Part shown: positions 8,135 to 15,155 of the stretch, in pieces
How the letters are laid out: every line of letters starts with the position of its first letter
Position numbering within the stretch: the first letter of the stretch is position 1
Origin: a virus
Virus record (IMG/VR): IMGVR_UViG_3300042879_000598
Span: 1-37,015 of that record
DNA: 37,015 nt
Direction: 5' to 3' (one strand)
Notes under the pieces: generated by a model
Seen by the model: the letters and a program-made list of their open reading frames with translations, nothing else
Told to the model about the DNA's origin: nothing
Database searches by the model: none
Made by a program: the position numbers and the translations under genes

Positions 8135-8497
8135 TCACGCTAAATGCTTGAGCTTATAAAGCGTCGATAAGTACAACGCTACAATCTCGTCAATAATGTT
8201 TTGAATTGCGCTGTCTTTTTCCTCGCAAACCTTGTATCGGTTTGCCTCGATTTCCGACAGTGAATCCTCCAAAAACTCAACAATGTTGCCGTTTTTCTTG
8301 GCAGACATCAGCGAAATTGGGCCCATCAGCCCGTGCCGACCTTGATAGGCTTCGGCGAAGTCATCCGCCAAATCCACGATTTTGTCGTAAAACGAACCCA
8401 ACGCCTTGTGTTTGGCGTAGCTACGGGTATTCAGATGCACTGAATGCGCCACATCTCGCGCTAGGAATAAATGACCTACGAAATCTGCCGCCTTCAT
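8135..8497 (-). CDS. DUF5856-like helical protein (possibly ferritin/Dps-like)
   Basis: A 120-residue, almost entirely helical protein (ARDVAHSVHLNTRSYAKHKA, SFYDKIVDLADDFAEAYQGR). The pattern of His, Asp and Glu on successive helices (HLNTRSYAKH, FYDKIVDLAD, EIEANRYK) resembles phage proteins grouped as DUF5856, which have been compared with Dps/ferritin folds. The start overlaps the portal stop by four bases, so it is coupled to portal translation. Family assignment is from memory of the sequence pattern; an iron-binding or DNA-protection function is speculative. Confidence 0.62.
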   Translation of the reverse strand: MKAADFVGHLFLARDVAHSVHLNTRSYAKHKALGSFYDKIVDLADDFAEAYQGRHGLMGPISLMSAKKNGNIVEFLEDSLSEIEANRYKVCEEKDSAIQNIIDEIVALYLSTLYKLKHLA

Positions 8498-10683
8498 TGC
8501 ATCTCTCCGCCCTGCATGGGCATTTCTTCCATCGGAAGCATCGTTTCACGTGGAACCATGGGCGCAACTAAATCGCCGCTTGACAGCATACCGGAAAGTG
8601 TGCCCATCACAATATCTTGTATCTGTTGCTCGTTAAGCGCAGGGCCAACGGTTTTGAGTCGATCCGTCTCGGCTTGGTACGCCTTAACTTCCGCCTCAAA
8701 CTCCTTGACCTGAACCTCGCGGGCTTCCATGGACTGCTGGACGTTCTGCAACATGCTGAACATCTGTTCCATCTCAGCGCCCATCGCTTGAATCTGCTGC
8801 TGCGCGGCCTGTAGTGCCGGGTCTTCATCAGAGGCTTCGAGCAACTTCGGATCAATTGTCTTAGCCAGACGCTGCGCAATTTCCTGCGCACCCGGCCAAT
8901 CCATGTTCTTGACGAAGAGGTCGCCCGCCACAGCCCAAAGCTGCGGGTTCGCCTGCAATATTTCGCCCATCGCCGCCATCGCTTCCTGCCGCTTCGTGTA
9001 GTACGAGGGGCCGGTCGTGACCGCGACGTCGTACTTGCCAACGGACGGGTTGTAAATCTTCTCAATAACGATACCGGCCTGATCAACAATCTTGCGAACC
9101 GGCTCCGGCTGCATCGGGTTGATGCGCACCGTCGAGGTTTCACCGTCAATGCCGATAATCCGCGCAATACGCTGGGTATCGTAGATTTTGGGGATGAGGT
9201 CAACGAGTTGACGCGTGACATAGCGAATGGCGCGAGCCAGGTTATCGACGTAATGGTATGTGCCTGTGTCGCCTTGCCGTTCACGCGCCAAGATGGCTCG
9301 ACCCGACCGCTCGTTAGACGTAGCGCCCAGAGACGAATCATATTGTCCCGTTGTCGCTTTAATGTCATCGGCTGCGCCCATCTTCGCCTGAATAAGCCCA
9401 GTTTGGGCCAGAGGCGGCGGCGCACGCTGCGGCAAGGGCAAAACCGCGCCCTGACCATCGGTGACATCCGGGTTAACCTCCAAATACGGCCAGTTAGTCG
9501 TATTGGCGGTCTTCCACTGTGTTTCGTATCCCTCAAACTGCCCGCCATAGCCGATAAACGGCGCTTTGGGGGCCAACGCCAGCATCTCCGCCTCTTGAGA
9601 TACCCAGTAGTTGTACATGCGCTGGGCGTCCTTAGCGTTACGCACAAGGCCCGACACATAGAGGCGACCTTCAACTTCAAACTCGTTTCCGACGACGCGG
9701 ACGACCGGAATGTACTTACCCGGCCAATCGGCTTCTTCTAAGATTTCGTAGCCGTTTGTCTTGACCCATTTGATCTTGACGACATCGACTTCGCGGGTGC
9801 GCACGGGCTTTAAGCCCATCATCTCGATCTGCTTCGCTTCCGGCGACCCGGCAAACGCCGTTTGGTTCCCCGGATAGAGATTCAGCGTCGCTTTGGAGTG
9901 TTCTTTGTAGAAATACTCGGCAATACGCACCGTATCTTCGTTGATCCACTGCGCCAACGCCGCATCACCGACGCCACGAATGGCAATCGAGGAGATGGGT
10001 TCAGCGGTCGGGAACATGCGCTCAAAGTCAGCTTTGGGCACATCTTCGGTGATAAAACACCACTCTGCGTCCGACCCGCAGGGGTCTTGGATCATCGGGT
10101 CCATGTAAACGCTAAACGAATTACGAATGCGTCCGATTCGCAAGTCTTGGTCGAACGTATTTTCGTCGCAGTATTCCGTCAGGATGCGGATATAGCCTTC
10201 ACCGTAGGTGACTTGGTTGTCACAGGCGGTGTCGTAAGCCACATCGGCATCCGAGATGTACTCAATATGCCGCACGATGCCGTCGAATATCTCGGCGACC
10301 TCAATGTCGGCTTGGTCATCAACCGGAATCACTTTGCCCGCAGGGCGATTCTGGCGCTGGTCGTTCGTGACCTGGCGCACATGCTGCGGGAGCTTATTGA
10401 TCGTCAAACAGGGGCGTGCGTTGACCGTTTGGCCCTGCACGGACCCACGGGTCGCCAGTACGTCCTGCGGCCACTGCCACTGGTTATCGGGCGATCCCGC
10501 CATAAAGCGCAGATCGTCGAGTTCATCCTCGCGGCTATCGGAATACGCCGAAATCGCCGTCGTCATGCGCTGACGGGCGGTCGCTAGGATGTCCGCCGGG
10601 TCGCGAGACTTTTTACCGCGATCCTCGGGGGTCGCAGAGACGTACCCTGCGCCCTTAATACCAGTGGGGTCGTTGCGTGCCAT
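8494..10683 (-). CDS. Portal protein, P22 gp1-like
   Basis: A 729-residue protein, matching P22 portal (725). The N-terminal region (AISAYSDSREDELDDLRFMA, then WQWPQDV) and residues 90-230 (PCLTINKLPQHVRQVTNDQR, GIVRHIEYISDADVAYD, FSVYMDPMIQDPCGSDAEW) follow the P22-type portal pattern. The C-terminal 130 residues are Gln/Met/Glu-rich helices (QQQIQAMGAEMEQMFSMLQN) matching the barrel that senses DNA pressure. The end is Met-rich. Forms the dodecameric channel at one capsid vertex that docks terminase and later the tail. The start overlaps the previous small gene as TAATG. Confidence 0.95.
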   Translation of the reverse strand: MARNDPTGIKGAGYVSATPEDRGKKSRDPADILATARQRMTTAISAYSDSREDELDDLRFMAGSPDNQWQWPQDVLATRGSVQGQTVNARPCLTINKLPQHVRQVTNDQRQNRPAGKVIPVDDQADIEVAEIFDGIVRHIEYISDADVAYDTACDNQVTYGEGYIRILTEYCDENTFDQDLRIGRIRNSFSVYMDPMIQDPCGSDAEWCFITEDVPKADFERMFPTAEPISSIAIRGVGDAALAQWINEDTVRIAEYFYKEHSKATLNLYPGNQTAFAGSPEAKQIEMMGLKPVRTREVDVVKIKWVKTNGYEILEEADWPGKYIPVVRVVGNEFEVEGRLYVSGLVRNAKDAQRMYNYWVSQEAEMLALAPKAPFIGYGGQFEGYETQWKTANTTNWPYLEVNPDVTDGQGAVLPLPQRAPPPLAQTGLIQAKMGAADDIKATTGQYDSSLGATSNERSGRAILARERQGDTGTYHYVDNLARAIRYVTRQLVDLIPKIYDTQRIARIIGIDGETSTVRINPMQPEPVRKIVDQAGIVIEKIYNPSVGKYDVAVTTGPSYYTKRQEAMAAMGEILQANPQLWAVAGDLFVKNMDWPGAQEIAQRLAKTIDPKLLEASDEDPALQAAQQQIQAMGAEMEQMFSMLQNVQQSMEAREVQVKEFEAEVKAYQAETDRLKTVGPALNEQQIQDIVMGTLSGMLSSGDLVAPMVPRETMLPMEEMPMQGGEMQ

Positions 10684-10823
10684 TATTTACGCTTCTTGCC
10701 TTGGGCTCTGCGCTTGACCGAATACGCAATTGCCACAGCCTGCTTAACAGGCTTACCGGCGCGTACTTCGGCCCGCACGTTTTTGCGGAATGCGGCCTTG
10801 CTCGGTGATTTAACGAGAGGCAT
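10683..10823 (-). CDS. Small basic conserved phage protein, 46 aa
   Basis: Translates as MPLVKSPSKAAFRKNVRAEV followed by RAGKPVKQAVAIAYSVKRRA and a Lys/Arg-rich end. This motif (AAFxKNVxAExxAGKPxxQAVAIAYS) is recurrent in small proteins near phage packaging genes. Stop and next start overlap as TAATG on both sides, so it is co-translated with the portal. Strong positive charge suggests nucleic-acid binding, perhaps during packaging; that is inference. Confidence 0.8.
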   Translation of the reverse strand: MPLVKSPSKAAFRKNVRAEVRAGKPVKQAVAIAYSVKRRAQGKKRK

Positions 10824-11020
10824 TACGGTCCCCGTCTGCGCATCGGAGTGGGACGAAACGCGACCGTCGTGCGGATAATGTCCTCATCCGGGCGGCGCAT
10901 CATGGCAGGGCGCATCTGACGACGCTGCATCTGCTTTTGCTGGTTCTGGGAACCGATAATCATGTCCCCAACGACTGCGCCGGGGGCGACTCCGACCATT
11001 CCATACGGATTCTTTGGCAT
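10823..11020 (-). CDS. Small Met/Arg/Gln-rich protein, 65 aa
   Basis: Begins MPKNPYGMVGVAPGAVVGDM, then a Gln/Met/Arg stretch (IIGSQNQQKQMQRRQMRPAM) and ends FRPTPMRRRGP. No family is recognised. It is fused to its neighbours by overlapping or abutting stop/start codons, one of a run of tiny basic genes between HNH/TerL and portal. Low complexity makes homology hard to judge, but the tight operon context supports it as real. Confidence 0.6.
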   Translation of the reverse strand: MPKNPYGMVGVAPGAVVGDMIIGSQNQQKQMQRRQMRPAMMRRPDEDIIRTTVAFRPTPMRRRGP

Positions 11021-11176
11021 TTACTTTCTCCGTTTAGCGGTTTTGGCAGATTGACGGAACGCTTTGGCCGTCGGTGCGCCCTTAGACCCCGGTTTACGCA
11101 TTTTTTCGCCCGATCCGGCAGCAATACGCTTCCGTTTAGCATTGATGTTGAAGTACAAGCCCTTTTTAGCGGCCAT
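11021..11176 (-). CDS. Small very basic conserved phage protein, 51 aa
   Basis: Translates as MAAKKGLYFNINAKRKRIAA, then GSGEKMRKPGSKGAPTAKAF and a Lys/Arg-rich end. The core GSGEKMRKPGSKGAPTA is a recurrent motif in tiny phage proteins near the portal. About one third of residues are Lys or Arg. The stop directly precedes the next start. It overlaps the end of the HNH gene by 11 bases, consistent with HNH insertion just upstream. Probably binds DNA or the capsid interior, by charge only. Confidence 0.78.
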   Translation of the reverse strand: MAAKKGLYFNINAKRKRIAAGSGEKMRKPGSKGAPTAKAFRQSAKTAKRRK

Positions 11177-11672
11177 TTTCAAACCTATTGTGTTTAGAAA
11201 TGTTTTCCGACGCCGTAATTACTTGCAAATTCCAAGGAACATGCAATCCGCACACCAAATCATGCTTTAAGGGAACTATATGGTCAACGTGCCATTCAAT
11301 TTTCGTCAGTTTTGTCCTTGCAAGAGCGGTTTCGTATATCTCTTTAATTAACCATCTATCATCTTCGGACAGCCAATTCGGGGATGCTTGACGTTTTGAA
11401 GCACGCCGTTTAGCCGAATTTGCACAAAAAAGATGTTTGTTGTCTTTCTGAAATTTAAGCATTCTGGCTTTTGCGCGCTCTTGGTTTCTCCGATAGTAGT
11501 CAAGAGCTTGCTTTTGCCGAGATTCTTTCAGTCTTTCATACGCAACTTTGTAGTCCCGCCGCTTGCCGAAAGCAACCGATTTGTGTTTTCGGCAGCAATA
11601 AACGGCATTGGCACGTTTATGGCTAATATCTGCCTCGCAAACCAAACATCGACGAAAATTTAACATTTCCAT
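11166..11672 (-). CDS. HNH endonuclease, probably homing type
   Basis: A 168-residue protein from the ATG at 11670-11672 (an ATG two codons later also fits; the frame is open further upstream but inside the previous gene). The N-terminus has a zinc-ribbon-like set of cysteines (RRCLVCEAD, then VYCCRKHK). The middle is Lys/Arg-rich. The C-terminus has the HNH core EWHVDHIVPLKHDLVCGLHV, then WNLQVITASENISKHN, with the paired His-Asp-His and closing Asn/His. It is AT-richer than the packaging genes on both sides and overlaps both neighbours slightly, as expected of an inserted mobile gene. HNH genes near terminase can also assist packaging cleavage. Confidence 0.85.
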   Translation of the reverse strand: MEMLNFRRCLVCEADISHKRANAVYCCRKHKSVAFGKRRDYKVAYERLKESRQKQALDYYRRNQERAKARMLKFQKDNKHLFCANSAKRRASKRQASPNWLSEDDRWLIKEIYETALARTKLTKIEWHVDHIVPLKHDLVCGLHVPWNLQVITASENISKHNRFENGR

Positions 11673-11920
11673 CTGCGCAAACTTGCTTTTGCCCGTTCTG
11701 CCGGGCCTTTTGCTTTTTTTACCACTCCCGACATTCGAGAGCAAAACGATTTTTTACGGGCGGCATCTTTCTTCGTTTTTGGGTTTGGCGCGGGCGGCTT
11801 CAATTTGCTCCCGGTTTCCCGGTTGTACCGAGCTCGGCCTTTCGCCGTCAATCCTGCGCCCTTAGAAACCGGCTGTTTTTCGCCTCGACCGACCGACAAA
11901 CTGACCGATTTACGTGCCAC
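11660..11920 (-). CDS. DUF6321-like basic protein next to terminase
   Basis: An 86-residue, very basic protein with the pattern KGAGLTAKGRARYNRETGSK, then APNPKTKKDAARKKSFCSRM and ending GPAERAKASLRRWKC. This is characteristic of the small phage family DUF6321. It starts one base after the terminase large-subunit stop, and its last codons overlap the HNH start. The conserved single Cys-containing motif (SFCxRM) and positive charge suggest a nucleic-acid or packaging role; no experimental function is known to me. Confidence 0.82.
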   Translation of the reverse strand: MARKSVSLSVGRGEKQPVSKGAGLTAKGRARYNRETGSKLKPPAPNPKTKKDAARKKSFCSRMSGVVKKAKGPAERAKASLRRWKC

Positions 11921-13447
11921 TTATGCACCCATCCATGAGTTGACGACGCCGCCTTGATACGCATTAACGGTGCGCGGTCGTTCGCGGTATTCGCGGTTTG
12001 CGACCGGGTAAGCAAACGTACACGCGAGGGCGTCAGCCGCGTCGGGCGACGGCAATCCTCGGGATTTCATTTCCTTTTTGCTTTCCAACTGGATCGAACC
12101 TGACGAATTCGGTTTCTGGTGCGGTGCAGACAAATCAGCTTTCAGTTGTTTATCGTTCGGGATGGATGCGCTTTGCAGCCACTCACGCATTAAACCCCAC
12201 AGTTCTGCGCGTTTATTCGCATACATTTGCGGGGTTTTAGATTTCCAACTGAAATTGACGCCTCTGACGACCTTATACCGCTGCTCTTTTAAGCGGTCAA
12301 GAATGCCATAACCCAATCCGCCTTCGTCTAAAACCACCAGCGTGGGTTGCCATTCTTCGATAGCATCAATAATTCGCCCAACCGTTGCCATCGTATCTTC
12401 GCCGTTGTAACGACGGACTGCCACCAGATCGCGGCCTTCTCGGACCACGATGACCGTGGAATCTGCGCCTGTTCGCGCAGGATCGACTCCGATAACTCGT
12501 ACCGCGTTTGGGTCCTGGTGCCGTGGGCGAGAAACTGCTTGGTCAACAAGGCTGGGAGGGATGAACTGGTCGTCGGAGTCGCTCGGGAACTGCCCATAGA
12601 CTTCGACTTTGGCTTGTTTGGAGTCCGCGCCGTATTCCGCGATGATTTGCTCATAGACGCCTTTGTCCGTGTCTTCGACTTCGCGGGCGTCGATGTTTTG
12701 TGTTTGCCAGAAGTTTCTTTTCGCATGGAACGCCTCGAAGAAGTAGCCTTCGTTACGACGGGGGTTAGAGAACGCCAACCAAAATCGGTGCGGGGTGTTT
12801 TCCGTAAAGAAGCCTGCCGTCACCGACCAAATGGAATCGGGGATACCGGAGGCTTCGTCGAAGATGACCATGACGCCTGCCTGGTTGTGGACACCGGCAT
12901 AGGAGTCAGGGTTTTCTTCTGACCACAAACGGCCTTCCACGGACCAGTAACGGGTGCCGACTTTGAGGTCGCGTTCAACGAGTTCGGCGATCCATTTAGC
13001 GGGCATCACGCGGGTCGCGCTAATCTCAAACCAATGGCTATTGAGCAATAAGGCCGCCCACTTGGTGATTTCTGCCCAAGTGACCGAGCGGAGCTGGGCT
13101 TCCGAGTTCGCCGACACAATCGTCGTTGAGCCAATCCGGGTAGAAAGCATCCACAGGATTAACCACGACACGAGCGCAGATTTACCGATACCGCGTCCCG
13201 AAGCAGTTGCCATGCGCAGGACTTCGTAGGCGGTCGCGGTTTTATTCTTGGCAATATGGGCAGCAATATCTCGAAGTATCTTGCGCTGCCATTTGCGCGG
13301 CCCTTTGAAATGCTCTAGCGGCGTGCCGGGTTTCCCCCAAGGAAACACGAGCAGCACAAAGGCTTCCGGGTCGTCCTTGATCTGGGGTGCCCAGATTTTG
13401 GACATCAGCAGTTGTTCGTCTTCGGGGCTATAGATCGGCTGTTGCAT
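11921..13447 (-). CDS. terL: Terminase large subunit
   Basis: A 508-residue packaging motor. The ATPase domain has Walker A GRGIGKS at residues 84-90 and Walker B VMVIFDEA at 192-199, the second acidic residue being the catalytic Glu. The RNase H-like nuclease domain shows its acidic residues in IGVDPARTGADS (Asp322), VVLDEGGLG (Asp374) and PSPDAADALA (Asp469/472). It couples ATP hydrolysis to DNA translocation into the procapsid and cuts the concatemer. It overlaps the small subunit by 20 bases. Upstream start options are unnecessary since the small-subunit overlap fits the usual arrangement. Confidence 0.95.
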   Translation of the reverse strand: MQQPIYSPEDEQLLMSKIWAPQIKDDPEAFVLLVFPWGKPGTPLEHFKGPRKWQRKILRDIAAHIAKNKTATAYEVLRMATASGRGIGKSALVSWLILWMLSTRIGSTTIVSANSEAQLRSVTWAEITKWAALLLNSHWFEISATRVMPAKWIAELVERDLKVGTRYWSVEGRLWSEENPDSYAGVHNQAGVMVIFDEASGIPDSIWSVTAGFFTENTPHRFWLAFSNPRRNEGYFFEAFHAKRNFWQTQNIDAREVEDTDKGVYEQIIAEYGADSKQAKVEVYGQFPSDSDDQFIPPSLVDQAVSRPRHQDPNAVRVIGVDPARTGADSTVIVVREGRDLVAVRRYNGEDTMATVGRIIDAIEEWQPTLVVLDEGGLGYGILDRLKEQRYKVVRGVNFSWKSKTPQMYANKRAELWGLMREWLQSASIPNDKQLKADLSAPHQKPNSSGSIQLESKKEMKSRGLPSPDAADALACTFAYPVANREYRERPRTVNAYQGGVVNSWMGA

Positions 13448-13910
13448 GGTGCTTAGAGTCTAACTCTAAAAGCCGGTTCGGCGAGTGTTCTAGTGCAGGC
13501 GTTTCCTCTCGCAATACTCTGCCCTCGATGACGCGAGACTCCGCCTCTTGCAGTGCCGCAACGATGCTGATTTGCGATTTAATATCAACCTGAACTTGCT
13601 GCCTGGCGACCCAATCGTGCAAGTGGGTGAGGAGCGCGAGAGCCGCCTTGCTATCTCCCTCAAGAGCCGCTCCACGCAAAACGGTAGCCGCCTCAACTTC
13701 ACTGTCGGCACGACCCTTAGCCTCGGCAATCGACGCAGCCTTATCCAACTGCAAAAGCCGACGATACTCTATCGGCAAGAGGCCAGCAGCGAAGGCCAAG
13801 GCATCTCCCTTGATGCCGAGTTTAGCCGCAGCGTAAATCTTCTCTAGAACGTCAGGCGTAGCCTTTAGTTCGCGAGGCTCGAAAGGTATAGATCGAAACG
13901 TATCGTCCAT
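13428..13910 (-). CDS. terS: Terminase small subunit
   Basis: A 160-residue protein with an N-terminal helix-turn-helix pattern (residues about 20-55: VLEKIYAAAKLGIKGDALAF, then PIEYRRLLQ), an Ala/Glu-rich central helical region suited to ring oligomerisation, and a basic-acidic C-terminal tail. Directly upstream of terL, with overlap, it is the expected DNA-recognition subunit that selects the pac site. It is the first gene of the leftward late block; a long non-coding leader lies upstream. Confidence 0.88.
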   Translation of the reverse strand: MDDTFRSIPFEPRELKATPDVLEKIYAAAKLGIKGDALAFAAGLLPIEYRRLLQLDKAASIAEAKGRADSEVEAATVLRGAALEGDSKAALALLTHLHDWVARQQVQVDIKSQISIVAALQEAESRVIEGRVLREETPALEHSPNRLLELDSKHHATADL

Positions 13911-13931
13911 TAGTTCCCCAAGCTCAAGCGT

Positions 13932-14025
13932 GCAGGCTCATCCTGCCGGGAGGCCGCGATCCCGAACATCCGTCGGGCCTGTGTGCCGAGGCGGAGTGCA
14001 AAGCGCAAGGGGGTAACGCTTGCAC
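13932..14025. ncRNA. Cluster of hairpins in the terS leader
   Basis: Three stem-loops lie close together: GCAGG/CCTGC (13932-13946), CGGGA/TCCCG (13947-13964) and a long one at 13996-14025 pairing GTGCA-A-AGCG with CGCTTGCAC around an 11-nt loop. If transcription of the late block starts near 14160 they would be folded in the 5' leader of terS. No tRNA T-arm or riboswitch core is recognised. It may be a structured leader or part of the packaging-start site; low certainty. Confidence 0.3.
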
Positions 14026-14168
14026 CTCTTGCCTTAGGTATCCGGCATGGACTAACCCACCACACCTTCAGTTTCCTCTCGGTCGCTACGTGCGCACCAC
14101 GTCAGACGCTGTGGCAGCAAACATACACAAAACATTTTGGTGTGACAAGAAAGGTTTGGTGAGATGTA

Positions 14169-14197
14169 GAAATAAAAAAAATTGTTTTCGGGTCCAA
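14169..14197 (-). promoter_or_regulatory. Possible leftward promoter for the packaging operon
   Basis: On the minus strand TTGGAC (14192-14197) and TATTTC (14169-14174) are 17 bases apart, with an A/T tract in the spacer. The leader to terS would be about 250 nt. The -10 match is moderate, so this is tentative; no better sigma70 pair is obvious nearby. Confidence 0.3.
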
Positions 14198-14231
14198 CCG
14201 TAACAGTAAAGGACAATCGCTCGGCCCTGTA

Positions 14232-14254
14232 CCCCCCCACCCCTACCCCCTCCC
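14232..14254 (-). other. G-quadruplex motif on the minus strand
   Basis: The plus strand has C-runs of 7, 4, 5 and 3 separated by 1-2 bases, so the minus strand carries four G-runs with very short loops, fully satisfying the G3+N1-7 rule. Short loops and long runs favour a stable parallel quadruplex. It lies just upstream of the possible leftward promoter. Confidence 0.75.
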
Positions 14255-14306
14255 TGCTCAACGCAAACGATTCTCACTAAGGTTGTCTGTCCGCTTGGCG
14301 GATGTC

Positions 14307-14402
14307 GCGTAGACGCAACACAATGTGTAGCGAGTAAGCAACACCACATGGTTATGCGAGAGTGTGGCGTAGATGCAACATAGTTGTTGCGTAGACGCAA
14401 CG
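14307..14402. repeat. Interlocked palindromes with GCGTAGACGCAAC core
   Basis: Three copies of GCGTAGAYGCAAC occur at 14307-14320, 14367-14380 and 14389-14402. The third forms the perfect palindrome GTTGCGT-AG-ACGCAAC (14386-14401). Between copies two and three lies a second palindrome, GCAACA-TAGT-TGTTGC (14375-14390), so the sites share half-sites. This is the arrangement of operators for a dimeric DNA-binding protein such as Cro, or of an origin-binding protein. Confidence 0.65.
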
Positions 14403-14431
14403 GAAAGGTGCGCAAAAGGTATGCCAACACA

Positions 14432-14587
14432 TGACCAAAGGGTGGTCGATGGTCACGATGGTCAAATGGTCACGTTTTTCAACCTGCTACCGTAAATTTC
14501 ACATCTACCCAGTTTCACTTTTCTCTCTTTTTTGACCATCACCTTTATAAACCCCTTGTTTTTCAAGGTATCCGCTAGATGGTCACG
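14432..14587. repeat. TGGTCA iteron-like array
   Basis: Four tandem 8-9-bp units lie at 14441-14474 (gTGGTCG, ATGGTCACG, ATGGTCAA, ATGGTCACG). Further copies lie at 14579-14587 (ATGGTCACG) and inverted at 14432-14437 (TGACCA) and 14533-14539 (TGACCAT). A CCTTG/CAAGG hairpin sits inside the array at 14554-14568. Short tandem repeats next to AT-rich DNA are typical of initiator-binding iterons, but a transcription regulator could use them equally. Confidence 0.6.
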
Positions 14588-14601
14588 GTTGCAGATTCCC
14601 C

Positions 14602-14629
14602 TTGCATCCGTAAAACAATCTTTTATGAT
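14602..14629 (+). promoter_or_regulatory. Predicted rightward promoter of the small-gene block
   Basis: TTGCAT (14602-14607) and a good -10 box TATGAT (14624-14629) are 16 bases apart, giving a start near 14636 and a leader of about 28 nt to the first gene. The last iteron copy (14579-14587) lies just upstream of the -35, where an activator or repressor could act. Confidence 0.5.
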
Positions 14630-14663
14630 TGACCCGTCGAACAACACAACACGGAGTCATGTC

Positions 14664-14876
14664 ATGTCACGCAAGTATGTAGTTGAGTTCCGCGAAGCCC
14701 TACTCGATGAGACAACCCGCAAGCCTTACGCATTCCTGGGTCGTATCTACTCGCAGTTATTTGCGACGGCTGCCGAGGCTAAGGCTTACGTCGTCGCTGC
14801 TAACGCCGACCCGCGATTGTCGCAGCCTTTCCCCAACGTGTATGCCATCGCCGTTTACGCCGGGCGGCTCCGTTAG
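14664..14876 (+). CDS. Small early protein, 70 aa, unknown
   Basis: The product starts MSRKYVVEFREALLDETTRK and has alternating polar/hydrophobic residues, then an Ala-rich helix (FATAAEAKAYVVAANADPRL). No family recognised. GGAG lies seven bases before the chosen ATG. An out-of-frame ATG five bases upstream is only two bases from the GGAG and gives a seven-residue peptide, so it is unlikely to be used. First gene of the rightward block and first of three sharing an almost identical ribosome-binding leader. Confidence 0.65.
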   Translation: MSRKYVVEFREALLDETTRKPYAFLGRIYSQLFATAAEAKAYVVAANADPRLSQPFPNVYAIAVYAGRLR

Positions 14877-14919
14877 TCGTCATCGGATCGGCCAAAAATC
14901 ATTAATTAGGAGTCATGTC

Positions 14920-15141
14920 ATGCAAACCGAAACGCTCGCAGAAGAAACCATTACGTTTTTTGAAGTTTGGATGCTTCGCGAATTGCACACGCCAACTAGC
15001 GAAAACAATCTGAAAGCACGCAACGTCGCAGAAGACCTTATCAATGATGACCCTGAATACTGGAATCGCACCTCTTGCCCTCAACTCTACGAATACGCTT
15101 GCAGCATTGCCAAGGTTCAACCTTGGGTTCGTGGCGAATAA
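14920..15141 (+). CDS. Small early protein, 73 aa, unknown
   Basis: Starts MQTETLAEETITFFEVWMLR, acidic, with an aromatic-rich centre and C-terminal helix ending KVQPWVRGE. No family recognised. The leader AGGAGTCATGTCATG repeats that of the preceding gene; the second ATG has the right spacing. The gap of 43 bases from the previous gene has no clear promoter. Typical of the small host-takeover genes phages express early, but no function can be assigned. Confidence 0.62.
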   Translation: MQTETLAEETITFFEVWMLRELHTPTSENNLKARNVAEDLINDDPEYWNRTSCPQLYEYACSIAKVQPWVRGE

Positions 15142-15155
15142 CGAGGAGCCATGTC

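Larger units (their letters stand above)
13911..14663. other. 753-bp divergent non-coding control region, candidate origin
   Basis: No credible gene lies between the leftward terS and the rightward small-gene block. Frames that stay open here have atypical, Cys/Arg-rich or low-complexity translations. The left third has several hairpins; the centre has a G-quadruplex motif and AT-rich tracts; the right half has interlocked palindromes, tandem TGGTCA units and a promoter facing right. This is the largest non-coding gap in an otherwise packed genome, so it is the best place for the replication origin and late-operon control. Function is inferred. Confidence 0.6.

Noticed and set aside
8607-9680. 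357-residue minus-strand frame inside the portal gene
   Set aside because: Arg/Ser/Trp-rich frame-shifted reading of portal; no start context and no domain.
9862-10587. 241-residue plus-strand frame opposite the portal gene
   Set aside because: Antisense shadow of conserved portal sequence.
13921-14050. Possible tRNA in the hairpin-rich terS leader
   Set aside because: No T-loop consensus, no anticodon-stem geometry and no CCA end; hairpins do not assemble into a cloverleaf.
14086-14430. 114-residue minus-strand frame through the control region
   Set aside because: Cys/Arg/Pro-rich with a Gly run made by the C-tract; it crosses palindromes and the G-quadruplex motif and has no ribosome-binding site.
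14462-14647. 61-residue minus-strand frame in the control region
   Set aside because: Crosses the iterons and the rightward promoter, no good ribosome site, no recognisable pattern.
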